DNA of 64,000 bases from Actinomadura craniellae. GTDB taxonomy: Bacteria; Actinomycetota; Actinomycetes; Streptosporangiales; Streptosporangiaceae. The stretch lies in contig NZ_QLYX01000002.1 of the NCBI RefSeq assembly GCF_003289645.1, positions 62,001 through 126,000 of the forward strand, given 5' to 3'. Made by a program: the position numbers and the translations under genes. Shown here one piece after another: positions 9,433-17,900 of the stretch (position 1 is the stretch's first letter; each line of letters begins with the position of its first letter). The notes under the pieces were generated by a model. It did no database searches. It was not told the origin of the DNA and was given only the letters and a program-made list of their open reading frames with translations.

Positions 9433-10733
9433 CCTTCGATCCGGGCGCCGAGGCCGGGCGGGTCGTCGACGCGGTGCTGGCCGACCTGGCCGCGGGACAC
9501 CGCGGGGTGGTGGTCGACTCGCCGCCCGGCGCCGGGAAGTCCACGCTGGTGGTGCGGGCCGCCGCGCACCTGGCCGGGGCCGGCGAGCGGCTGATGATCG
9601 TCGCCCAGACCAACGAGCAGGTCGACGACCTGATCGACCGGATCGCCACCGGGCATCCGGAGCTGGCGCTGGGCCGGCTGTCGGCCGCCGGTTACGCGCC
9701 CTCGGCCCGGGTCGCGGCGCACCCGGCGGTGCGGATCGCGCAGAAGGCCGCCGACCTGGACGAGCATTCGGTGGTGATCGCCACCGCGGCGAAGTGGGCG
9801 ACCCTGGCGGAAGGGTCGTGGCCGTGGGCGATCGTCGACGAGGCGTACCAGATGCGCTCGGACATGCTGCTGCGGCTGGCGGGGCGGTTCGAGCGGGCGC
9901 TGTTCGTCGGTGACCCCGGGCAGCTCGACCCGTTCTCCACGGTGGAGGTGGAGCGCTGGGCCGGCCTGTCCTGGGATCCGCTGCGCAGCGCCGTGTCGGT
10001 GCTGCTCGCGCACAACCCCGAACTGCCGGTGCACCGGCTGCCGGTCTCGTGGCGGCTGCCCGCCTCGGCCGCCCCGGTGGTGTCGGAGGCGTTCTACCCG
10101 TTCACCGGGTTCCGGGCCGGGACGGCCCCGGGCGACCGGCGGCTGGAGTTCTCCGCCCGCGGTATGGGCACCCCGCACGACCGGGCGCTGGACGAGGCGG
10201 CCGCGACCGGCTGGGCGCTGCTGGAACTGCCGGCCCGGCACACCGTGCGCACCGACTCCGAGGCCGTCCGGGCCACCGCGGCGCTGGCCGTGCGGCTGTT
10301 GCAGCGCGGCGGGGTGGCGCATTCGGAGCGGGGCACCGCGCCGGTGGACGCCGCCCGGATCGCGGTCGGCGCGGCCCACCGCGATCAGGTGACCGCGCTG
10401 CGGGCGGCGCTCGGCCCGGCCGGGGCGGGCGTCACCGTCGACACGGCCAACCGGCTGCAGGGCCGGGAGTACGACGTGACCGTGGTGCTGCATCCGCTGT
10501 CGGGGCGCCGGGACGCCACCGCGTTCCACTTGGAGTCGGGGCGGCTGTGCGTGCTCGCCTCGCGGCACCGGCATGCCTGCGTGGTGGTCGCCCGGGCCGG
10601 GATCCCGGAGCTGCTCGACGCCCACCCGTCCGCGGAACCGGTGCACCTGAACGTTCCGGTGCGCTTCCCCGACGGCTGGGAGGCCAACCAGGCGATCCTC
10701 GCCCACCTGGCGGAGCACCGTGTGCGTGCGTGA
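9429..10733 (+). CDS. SF1 (UPF1/Dna2-like) helicase ATPase
   Basis: 434 aa from GTG 9429. Complete set of SF1 motifs: Walker A SPPGAGKST (31-39), Walker B AIVDEA (134-139), motif III FVGDPGQLDPF (159-169), motif IV-like VSWRLP (206-211), motif V TVDTANRLQGREYDV (336-350) and motif VI CVLASRHRHA (374-383). The GREYD form of motif V is typical of the UPF1/Dna2/AAA_12 group. The protein is compact and lacks the large N-terminal and insertion domains of fused relatives, consistent with the preceding gene encoding them separately. Together with the Cas4-like nuclease it would unwind and resect DNA, in repair or anti-phage defence (inference). Confidence 0.85.
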   Translation: MTFDPGAEAGRVVDAVLADLAAGHRGVVVDSPPGAGKSTLVVRAAAHLAGAGERLMIVAQTNEQVDDLIDRIATGHPELALGRLSAAGYAPSARVAAHPAVRIAQKAADLDEHSVVIATAAKWATLAEGSWPWAIVDEAYQMRSDMLLRLAGRFERALFVGDPGQLDPFSTVEVERWAGLSWDPLRSAVSVLLAHNPELPVHRLPVSWRLPASAAPVVSEAFYPFTGFRAGTAPGDRRLEFSARGMGTPHDRALDEAAATGWALLELPARHTVRTDSEAVRATAALAVRLLQRGGVAHSERGTAPVDAARIAVGAAHRDQVTALRAALGPAGAGVTVDTANRLQGREYDVTVVLHPLSGRRDATAFHLESGRLCVLASRHRHACVVVARAGIPELLDAHPSAEPVHLNVPVRFPDGWEANQAILAHLAEHRVRA

Positions 10734-10763
10734 GCGGGGCGGCCCCGCCGCGGGGTTCCGCTC
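10732..10763. terminator. Possible hairpin terminator after the helicase operon
   Basis: Imperfect inverted repeat beginning in the helicase stop codon: outer arms GAGCGG / CCGCTC and an inner CCCC / GGGG stem. It lies between convergent genes. Confidence 0.4.
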
Positions 10764-10778
10764 CGCTCACTGGCCGGC

Positions 10779-11198
10779 CTACCGGCTGGCGTAGACGCTT
10801 TCCACGAACTCGGCGAGCTTGTCCTCGGGCAGGCTCCGGGCCAGGTCGGCCTCACTGATCATGCCGACCAGCCGCTTGTTCTCCAGCACCGGGACCCGGC
10901 GGATCTGCCTCCGTTCCATCATCTGCACGACCTTTTCGGCGTCGTCGTTGGCGTTCACGCACTGCGGCGCGCCCTGGGCGAGCTCGCCGGCCATCGCGTC
11001 CGCGGGGTTCTTGCCCTCGGCGATGCACTTGATGACGATGTCCCGGTCGGTGATGATCCCCTTCAGCCGGTCGTCCTCGCCGCAGATCGGCAGTGCCCCC
11101 ACTCCCAGGTCGCGCATCATCCGTGCGGCCGAGAGCAGGCTCTCGCTCTCTCCGACGCACTGCGCGCCCTCGTGCATGATCTCTCGTGCAGTGGTCAT
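10779..11198 (-). CDS. Tandem CBS-domain protein
   Basis: 139 aa from ATG 11198, with GGAGGGG upstream; an in-frame extension to 11285 covers the leader and is not favoured. Two CBS domains fill the protein (about 8-62 and 72-128). The characteristic turns are DLGVGALPICGEDDRLKGIITDRD in two pieces and RRVPVLENKRLVGMISEAD. Overall it resembles mycobacterial Hrp1-type stand-alone CBS proteins. Such proteins sense adenosyl nucleotides or act as stress or redox sensors; the ligand is unknown here. It is convergent with the helicase operon and divergent from the Zn-ribbon gene. Confidence 0.85.
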   Translation of the reverse strand: MTTAREIMHEGAQCVGESESLLSAARMMRDLGVGALPICGEDDRLKGIITDRDIVIKCIAEGKNPADAMAGELAQGAPQCVNANDDAEKVVQMMERRQIRRVPVLENKRLVGMISEADLARSLPEDKLAEFVESVYASR

Positions 11199-11417
11199 GT
11201 CCCCTCCTTCGGTCTCTCCCTCGACCCTGTTCCCCTTTTCCCACCCATCCCACCTTTTCCTGACATCAGCCTTGTACCAGGTCATAGGGGGTATTCCTGG
11301 CGGTAATCGGCCGAGTCGTTCCCATGACCGAGCGGCCGGAGGGATTGCGTCCCGGTGGGTTCTGGTATGCGGTTAGGGTGACGACTAGGTCCGGCACTGC
11401 GTGGAAGCGGGAGGGAC

Positions 11418-11933
11418 ATGAACGACCTCGGTTTCATCTGCGCCCGCTGCGAGGGCGAGGTTCAGGACGTCACGCACGGCCGGGAGAACGAGCTCGAAGG
11501 CGTCGGCTACCGGCACGACCGGCGGGTCGAGCCCTGGGACCACGAGCTCGAACTCGCCGTCGGAGAGCCGATCGAGAGCGAGCCCGCCTGCGACTTCTGC
11601 GCGGCCACCGACCCGCGGTGGCTGTACTACCCGAGCTTCGACGCCGAGGACGACGAGACCTTCGAGGTCGAGCTCGACGTCACCGGGCTGTCCCCCGACG
11701 ACACCGCCGGGGCCGTGCTGAACGTGCTGTACCCCTGGTACGCCTGCGACACGTGCTCGGTACTGGTGGCCGACCGCAACCTCAACGGCCTCGTCGACCG
11801 GGCGCTCCGGCTGACCCCCGTGCCGCCCGAAGGGCGGCTCGACGAGAAGGCCGTCCGGACCCGGCTGACGGGGGCCTTCTCGGTCTTCCTGTCCACCCGC
11901 CCGGGCCGGCCGCAACCGTCCCGGGCCCTCTGA
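11418..11933 (+). CDS. Zinc-ribbon-like protein of unknown function
   Basis: 171 aa, ATG with GGGAGGG seven nucleotides upstream. Three CxxC pairs (CARC at 9-12, CDFC near 59, CDTC near 112) suggest one or two structural zinc sites. The middle is strongly acidic (SFDAEDDETFEVELD). I do not recognise the family. It lies 48 bp upstream of an ADP-ribosylglycohydrolase gene, which has its own leaderless promoter. The two may act together in an ADP-ribose signalling or immunity function, but that is only suggested by position. Confidence 0.65.
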   Translation: MNDLGFICARCEGEVQDVTHGRENELEGVGYRHDRRVEPWDHELELAVGEPIESEPACDFCAATDPRWLYYPSFDAEDDETFEVELDVTGLSPDDTAGAVLNVLYPWYACDTCSVLVADRNLNGLVDRALRLTPVPPEGRLDEKAVRTRLTGAFSVFLSTRPGRPQPSRAL

Positions 11934-11969
11934 CCCCGAAAACCCGTGCTCCACCGATCTTCGAGCCGG

Positions 11970-11975
11970 TAGCGT
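11970..11975 (+). promoter_or_regulatory. Leaderless -10 box TAGCGT before the ADP-ribosylglycohydrolase gene
   Basis: TAGCGT ends 6 nt before the ATG and there is no purine-rich ribosome site, so the transcript probably begins at or next to the start codon. The same hexamer occurs 7 nt before the starts at 20409 and 21503. Confidence 0.45.
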
Positions 11976-11981
11976 GCCCGA

Positions 11982-12944
11982 ATGACCGTTCACCAGGAGG
12001 ACTCCGGGCAGACCGACCGAATCGCCGGGGTGCTGCTCGGTGCGGCCTGCGGCGACGCGCTCGGCGTGCCCTACGAGTTCGCCACCCCGCCCGGCCCGGA
12101 CGAGGCACCCGAGATGATCGGTGGCGGGCTCGGGCCCTACGCCCCCGGGGAGTACAGCGACGACACCCAGATGGCGGTGTGCATCGCCCGGGTCGCGGCC
12201 TCCGGGGCCGACCTGCGCGAGGAATCCGCGCTCGACGCCGTCGCCACCGGGTTCCTGGAATGGTTGCGCGAGGGCGCCAGCGACGTCGGCATGCAGACCC
12301 GCCGGGTACTGGAGGGCGCCCTGGCGGCCGGCTCCCGGCCCCCGGCACTGACCATGCGCACCATCACCGCCACGCTGCACGAGAAGACCGGCCGGACCGC
12401 GGGCAACGGCTCACTGATGCGGACCGGCGTGGTGGGCCTCAACCACCTGGCCGACCCGGTCGCGACAGCCGAGGCGGCCCGCGCGGTCAGCGAACTCACC
12501 CACTTCGACCCGCTGGCCGGAGACGCGTGCGTGCTGTGGTGCGAGGGCGTACGGCAAGCGGTGCTCGACGGCACCTTCGACGGAGTACGGGCCGGACTGG
12601 ACCTACTGCCGCCCGAGCGCCGCGACCGCTGGGCCGACTGGCTGACCGAGGCCGAGTCCCGGCCACCCGGCGACTTCATCCCGAACGGCTTCGTGGTGCA
12701 AGCCCTCCAGGCCGCCTGGTCCTCGATCACGCACACCCCCGGCACCGGCACGGAACACCTGGTGGCGGCACTGGCCACGGCCGTACGGATCGGCGACGAC
12801 ACCGACACCGTGGCGGCGATCGCCGGAGCGCTGCTGGGCGCCCGGTGGGGCGCGAGCGCCATCCCGGCGCACTGGCGGCGATCCGTCCACGGCTGGCCCG
12901 GCCTGGTCGCCGAAGATCTCATCGACCTAGCCCGTAGAGTCTAA
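11982..12944 (+). CDS. ADP-ribosylglycohydrolase family protein
   Basis: 320 aa, the usual length for the DraG/ARH3-like family, which removes ADP-ribose from proteins or nucleic acids using a two-metal centre. Metal-ligand motifs are present: GDALGVPYEF (32-41 region), EYSDDTQM, the GNGSLMRT loop, ELTHFDP, and the C-terminal GDDTDTVAAIAGALLGA, whose Asp residues complete the dinuclear Mg site. It is therefore likely active. No ADP-ribosyltransferase partner is seen nearby. The preceding Zn-ribbon gene is the only co-oriented neighbour. Confidence 0.9.
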   Translation: MTVHQEDSGQTDRIAGVLLGAACGDALGVPYEFATPPGPDEAPEMIGGGLGPYAPGEYSDDTQMAVCIARVAASGADLREESALDAVATGFLEWLREGASDVGMQTRRVLEGALAAGSRPPALTMRTITATLHEKTGRTAGNGSLMRTGVVGLNHLADPVATAEAARAVSELTHFDPLAGDACVLWCEGVRQAVLDGTFDGVRAGLDLLPPERRDRWADWLTEAESRPPGDFIPNGFVVQALQAAWSSITHTPGTGTEHLVAALATAVRIGDDTDTVAAIAGALLGARWGASAIPAHWRRSVHGWPGLVAEDLIDLARRV

Positions 12945-13023
12945 GTTTGCTTGGCGCGCAGGGTTTAATTGGCTCGCTTCGCTCGCTTGTCGCGGCGCCT
13001 TCGGCGCGCCGTCTTCCCTCGTC

Positions 13024-13060
13024 GTGGTGAAGATCGCTCGTACCTCACGATCTTCACCAC
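13024..13060. repeat. 13-bp perfect inverted repeat in a repeat-rich gap
   Basis: GTGGTGAAGATCG (13024-13036) and its exact complement (13048-13060), separated by 11 nt. It sits in a 273-bp gap (12945-13217) between convergent genes that also holds smaller palindromic runs such as GCTCGCTTCGCTCGC and GCGCCTTCGGCGC. It may serve as a terminator or be a REP-like element. Confidence 0.5.
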
Positions 13061-13217
13061 TCCTCAGTCCAGACGACGCGGGCGCCGCTCCCTTTCGCCT
13101 CGCTGCGCATCGGCACCTGTCTCGTCCGGCCGGGGGCGCACGACCCCTCAGCATCCAAGGCGCCATAGCGCGCCAACTGAAGGATCAGCTGGCGGGTGCA
13201 GTCGTGCCGGTGCTGAA

Positions 13218-14762
13218 TCAGGGGCGGACGTAGAGCGGGTCGTCCCGGAGCGGGTCGTCTCGGTCGGGGGCGCCGTTGGGTGGTGGGGGGCTGCCCAGCG
13301 GGGAGGGCTGGGGGGTCGGGGGGTGGCTGGGCGGAGGTGCGGGCGGGGCGCCGAACGGGATGGCGGGGGTGGGTGCGGGCGGCGGGGGGCTGCCCAGCGG
13401 GGATCCGGCGGGGCGGGCCAGATCGCCTGGCAGGGGGGATCCGGCGGGGCGGGTGGGGGCGCCTGACGGTGGGGGGGCGCCGTGGCGGGCCAGGTCGCCC
13501 GGGAGGGGGGATCCGGTGGGGCGGGCGTGGGCGCCCGGTGGGGGGCTGCCGGGGACCACGTTGGAGGACAGGCTGTTGTGGGTCAGGTTGTCGATCTGGC
13601 GGCGGGCGCGGTCGGCCTCGGCCCGGGCCGCGTCGCGTTCCTCGGCCAGCGCGAGCAGCGCCGACTGGAGTTCGGCGACGGTCTGGCCGAGGCGGCGCGT
13701 CTGGGCGGACTCCTCGGTCAGCCGGGTGGTGAGCTGGTCGCGTTCGGCCATCGCCTGCTGGATCCGGGCCAGCAGGGCGTCGCGCTCGGCGGCCGCCTCG
13801 GCGCGCAGCGCGCTCGTCCGGGCCGCGTCGGCCTCCAACTCGGCCTTGACCCGCAGCACCTCGGACCGCTCGGCATCGGCCTGGGCGACCGCCTGGACGG
13901 CCTGCTGCCGCTGCGCCTCGGCGTCGCGCATCGCGGCGCGCAGTTCCTCCGCGTTCTGGCGGGCCGCCGACAGCTCCGCGCGCAGCGTCTCCACCGCGCT
14001 CTCCGCCTCGGCGGTCCTGGCGTGCAGGGAGACGAGTTCGGTCCGGGCGGACTCCATGCCGCCCAGCAATTCGGCCTCCCGGGCGGCGACCCGGTCACGC
14101 TCGCTCTCGGCGGCCTGCTTCGTGGTCATCGCCTGCTGGGCTATCTGGTGCGCCTCCTCCCAGGCGCGCTGGGCGGCGTCCCGCTTGGCGGTGGCGCGCT
14201 TGGCCTCCTCGCGGGCGCGGGCGGCCTCCTGCTCGGCGTTCTCGGCACGGGTCCGCGCCGAGGCGGCCTCGCGCCAGGCGTCCTCGGCCTGCCGGTGCGA
14301 GGCGTCGCGCTCGCTCTGCGCGACCGCCAGATGCTGGGCGGCCTCCGCGCGCACCTCGGCGATCTGCCGCTCCACACCGGAGACGCTCAGCTCGGAGGTC
14401 AGCGCGCCGGCCAGCACATCGGCCATGCTCTCCAGCCGCTCGACCATCTCCCAGGTCCAGGCGACCTGCCCGGTCAGCCCGGGGGCGCCCCGGCCCCGCT
14501 CGCGCTGCTCCCGGGCGGAGCGCTCGCAGGCCCCGTCATTGTCCTGGCAGTAGCGGACCGTACGGACCCCGCCCACCTGCTGCGGCACCGGACGCCCGCA
14601 GTTGGCGCACGGCCACACCGTGACCGGGTCGCCCAGCCGGGCAACCGTGCCCTCGGCGTTCTCGGGCCGGGCCCATTCACCCGGCGGGGTGGAGCCGGGA
14701 TCTTCCCCCTGTGCATTCACTTCAGTCACACCACTTATGTCGACCTGCTGACCGTCTGACAT
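13218..14762 (-). CDS. Zn-finger, coiled-coil, proline-rich protein
   Basis: 514 aa from ATG 14762 (GTG 14771 is an alternative). Residues ~50-85 hold a putative zinc site (CANCGRP and YCQDNDGAC) resembling FCS-type or DUF-style short fingers. Residues ~120-400 form one long Ala/Glu/Arg-rich coiled coil. The C-terminal ~110 residues are Pro/Gly-rich and contain repeated GSPLPGDLAR units. No enzyme domain is visible. A scaffold or nucleoid/cell-pole organiser is possible, but function is unknown. It is upstream of nothing obvious; hrpA begins on the same strand further upstream. Confidence 0.7.
   Translation of the reverse strand: MSDGQQVDISGVTEVNAQGEDPGSTPPGEWARPENAEGTVARLGDPVTVWPCANCGRPVPQQVGGVRTVRYCQDNDGACERSAREQRERGRGAPGLTGQVAWTWEMVERLESMADVLAGALTSELSVSGVERQIAEVRAEAAQHLAVAQSERDASHRQAEDAWREAASARTRAENAEQEAARAREEAKRATAKRDAAQRAWEEAHQIAQQAMTTKQAAESERDRVAAREAELLGGMESARTELVSLHARTAEAESAVETLRAELSAARQNAEELRAAMRDAEAQRQQAVQAVAQADAERSEVLRVKAELEADAARTSALRAEAAAERDALLARIQQAMAERDQLTTRLTEESAQTRRLGQTVAELQSALLALAEERDAARAEADRARRQIDNLTHNSLSSNVVPGSPPPGAHARPTGSPLPGDLARHGAPPPSGAPTRPAGSPLPGDLARPAGSPLGSPPPPAPTPAIPFGAPPAPPPSHPPTPQPSPLGSPPPPNGAPDRDDPLRDDPLYVRP
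13398..13526. repeat. Imperfect tandem repeats encoding GSPLPGDLAR units
   Basis: Three copies of a GGGGATCCGGYGGGGCGG core, near 13399, 13435 and 13505, lie within the 3' part of the coiled-coil gene. They encode repeated Pro/Gly-rich peptide units and are not a CRISPR. Confidence 0.6.
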
Positions 14763-14910
14763 GGTAGGCACCCTACGCCTTGATAACAGGATGGCCCCGG
14801 GTACTTCCGTGAAACCTGTTAGCTGCTTATACTCTGCGCGCTCGAGTTATGGCATCGCGTACAAGACACGGCACCCACGGGGATGAACGCCATGAGACGC
14901 CCGGCCCGGC

Positions 14911-17900
14911 TCACCGGAACTCGGCCATGGCCTTGCGGATGCGCTTGTCGGAGACCGGATGCCGGGTGCCGAGCTGCTGGGCGAAGTAGCTGACCCGCAG
15001 TTCCTCCAGCATCCAGCCGATCCGGCGCACCTCCTCCTCGTCCCGGCGAGCCGGGATCAACCGCGCCACGAACCGCTCGTACTCCTGCTCGACCACCGCG
15101 GCCTGGGCCATCAGCTGCCGGTCACGGCCGGGGCTCTCGGGCAGCTTGTCCAGCCGGACCTCCAGGGCGCGCAGGTAGCGCAGCAGGTCGGGCAGGCGGC
15201 CCCAGCCGGTCCCGGTCACGAAGCCGGGATGGACCAACCGGTCGAGCCGGGCGCGGACGTCGGTGAGCGACGGCACCAGGGTGAGGCTGGCGGTGCCGCG
15301 CAGCCGGCGGTCGATGCCGTGGGCGACGGCCAGCGCCCGCCCCGTCTGGGCCACGACCGCCGCGGTGGCGTCGGCCAGCCCGGACCGGACGTGGTCGCGC
15401 AGCCGGGCGAAGCCCGCCTCGTCCCAGACCGGGCCGCCCGCCTCGGCCATCAGGTGGTCGGCGGCGCACGCCAGGCAGTCGTCCAGCAGTTTCTGCACCG
15501 AGCCGTACGGGTTGTGGCTGAGCGCCAGCTTGGCCTGGTTGGTCAACCCCGACTGGACGAGCTTGAGGGGCGACGGGCTGGTCAGCAGGAGCAGCCGGCG
15601 GGTGCCCGCCCACATCGCCCGGCGCTGGTCGGCCTCGGTGGCGAACATGCGCACCGCCACGCTGTCGCCCTCGTCGGCCAGCGCCGGATACGCCTTGACC
15701 GCGCCGCGCTCGAAGGTGCGCGGCAGGGTGCCGATGCTCCACTCCGTCAGCCCGCCGCGCTCGACGCTGTCGGCGGCGGCCGACAGGGTGGAGCGCACCT
15801 TGGTCTGCAGCCGCCGCTTGAGCGCCTGCAGGGAGGTGTCCTCGCCCAGGGTGCGCGAGCCGTCCACCACCCGGAAGGTCACCTTCAGGTGATCGGGGAG
15901 CCGGCCGAAGTCCCAGTTCTCCCGGGCGACGGTCACCCCGGTCATCGCGCGCAGTTCGCGTTCGAGGGCGTCCAGCAGCGGTTCGGTGCGCGGCCGCACC
16001 CGGGCCAGCACCTTGCCGGCCACGTCGGGGGCGGGAACGAAGTTGACCCGCAACTGCTTGGGCAGCGACCGGATCAGTTCGGTGACCAGTTCCGCCCGCA
16101 GCCCGGGGATCTGCCAGTCGAAGCCGGCGGCGGTCACCTGGTTGAGGACGCGCAGCGGGATGTGCACGGTCACGCCGTCGGCCTCGCTGCCCGGCTCGAA
16201 CTGGTAGGTCAGCTTCAGCCGCAGCGGCCCCTGCTGCCAGAAGTCGGGGTAGTCGGCCTCGCTGACGTCGCCGGCCGACTCGTTGATGAGCATCGACTTC
16301 TCGAAGCTCAGCAGGTCGGGGGCGGCGCGGCGGGCCTGCTTCCACCAGGAGTCGAAGTGCCGTCCGGAGACCACGTCGGCGGGGACGCGCTCGTCGTAGA
16401 AGTCGAACAGCGTCTCGTCGTCCACCAGGATGTCGCGGCGCCGGGCCCGGTGCTCCAGGTCCTCGACCTCCTCCAGCAGCGCCCGGTTCTCGTGGAAGAA
16501 GGCATGCCGGGTCTCCCAGTCGCCCTCCACCAGGGCGTGCCGCAGGAACAGCTCGCGGGACGTCCCTGGGTCGATCCGCCCGTAGTTGACGCGGCGTTGC
16601 GCGACGATCGGCACCCCGTACAGGGTGACCCGCTCGTACGCCATCACCGCCGCCTGTTTCTTCGACCAGTGCGGTTCGCTGTACTGGCGCTTGACCAGAT
16701 GCTGGGCGAGGGGCTCCACCCACTCGGGCTCGATCCGGGCGTTGATGCGCCCCCACAGCCGGGAGGTCTCCACCAGCTCGGCCGACATCACCCAGCGGGG
16801 CGGCTTCTTGAACAGGGCCGAGCCGGGGAAGACCGCGAACCGGGCGCCGCGGGCGCCGGCGTACTCGCGCTTCTCCGGGTCCATCAGGCCGATGTGCGAC
16901 AGCAGGCCGGGCAGCAGCGACAGGTGGACCTTGTCCGGGGCGGCGTCGACGGTGTTGTCGGTGACGCCGAGGTTCTTGGCCACCTGGCGGAGCTGGGCGT
17001 GCAGGTCCTGCCACTCGCGGACGCGCAGGTAGTGCAGGAACTCGTTCTTACACATCCGCCGGAACTGGCTCGACGACAACTCGCGCTGCCGCTCCCGCAG
17101 GTGGTTCCACAGGTTCAGGTAGGCCAGGAAGTCGGAGGTGGGGTCGGCGAAGCGGCGGTGCCGCTCGTCGGCGGCCTGCTGGTGCTCGGCGGGGCGCTCG
17201 CGCGGGTCCTGGATCGACAGCGCGGCGGCGATGACCAGCACCTCGCGCACGCAGCCGTTGTCGTCGGCGGCCAGGATCATCCGGGCCAGCCGGGGATCGA
17301 CGGGCAGCTGGGCCAGCTTGCGGCCGAGCGGGGTCAGCCGTTTGCGGGGGTCCTGCTCCTTGGGGTCGAGCGCGCCCAGCTCGTGCAGCAGGTCGACGCC
17401 GTCCTTGATGTTGCGCCGGTCGGGCGGCTCCACGAACGGGAACTCGGCGATCTCGCCCAGCCCCAGCGAGATCATCTGCAGGATGACCGAGGCCAGGTTG
17501 GTGCGCAGGATCTCGGGGTCGGTGAACTCCGGCCGGGACAGGAAGTCCTCTTCGTCGTACAACCGGATGCAGATGCCCTCGGAGACCCGCCCGCACCGGC
17601 CCTTGCGCTGGTCGGCGGAGGCCCGGGAGATCGCCTCGATGGGCAGCCGCTGCACCTTGAGCCGGTGGCTGTAGCGGGAGATCCGCGCGGTGCCCGCGTC
17701 GATCACGTACTTGATGCCGGGGACGGTCAGCGAGGTCTCGGCGACGTTGGTGGCCAGCACGACCCGGCGGCCGCGGTGCCGCTGGAAGACCCGGTGCTGG
17801 TCGGCGGACGACAGCCGGGCGAACAGGGGCAGCACCTCCACCGCGGGTGCCGCGCCCGGCCGGTTGAGCCGCTTGTTCAGCGCGTCGGCGGTGTCGCGGA

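Noticed and set aside
11271-11293. SigB-type promoter (GCCT-N16-GGGTAT) for the Zn-ribbon gene
   Set aside because: The match is partial and lies 125 bp from the start codon within the divergent leader, so it is too weak to list.
13398-13526. CRISPR-like repeats
   Set aside because: The repeats are in frame, GC-only, irregularly spaced and encode a Pro/Gly-rich tail.
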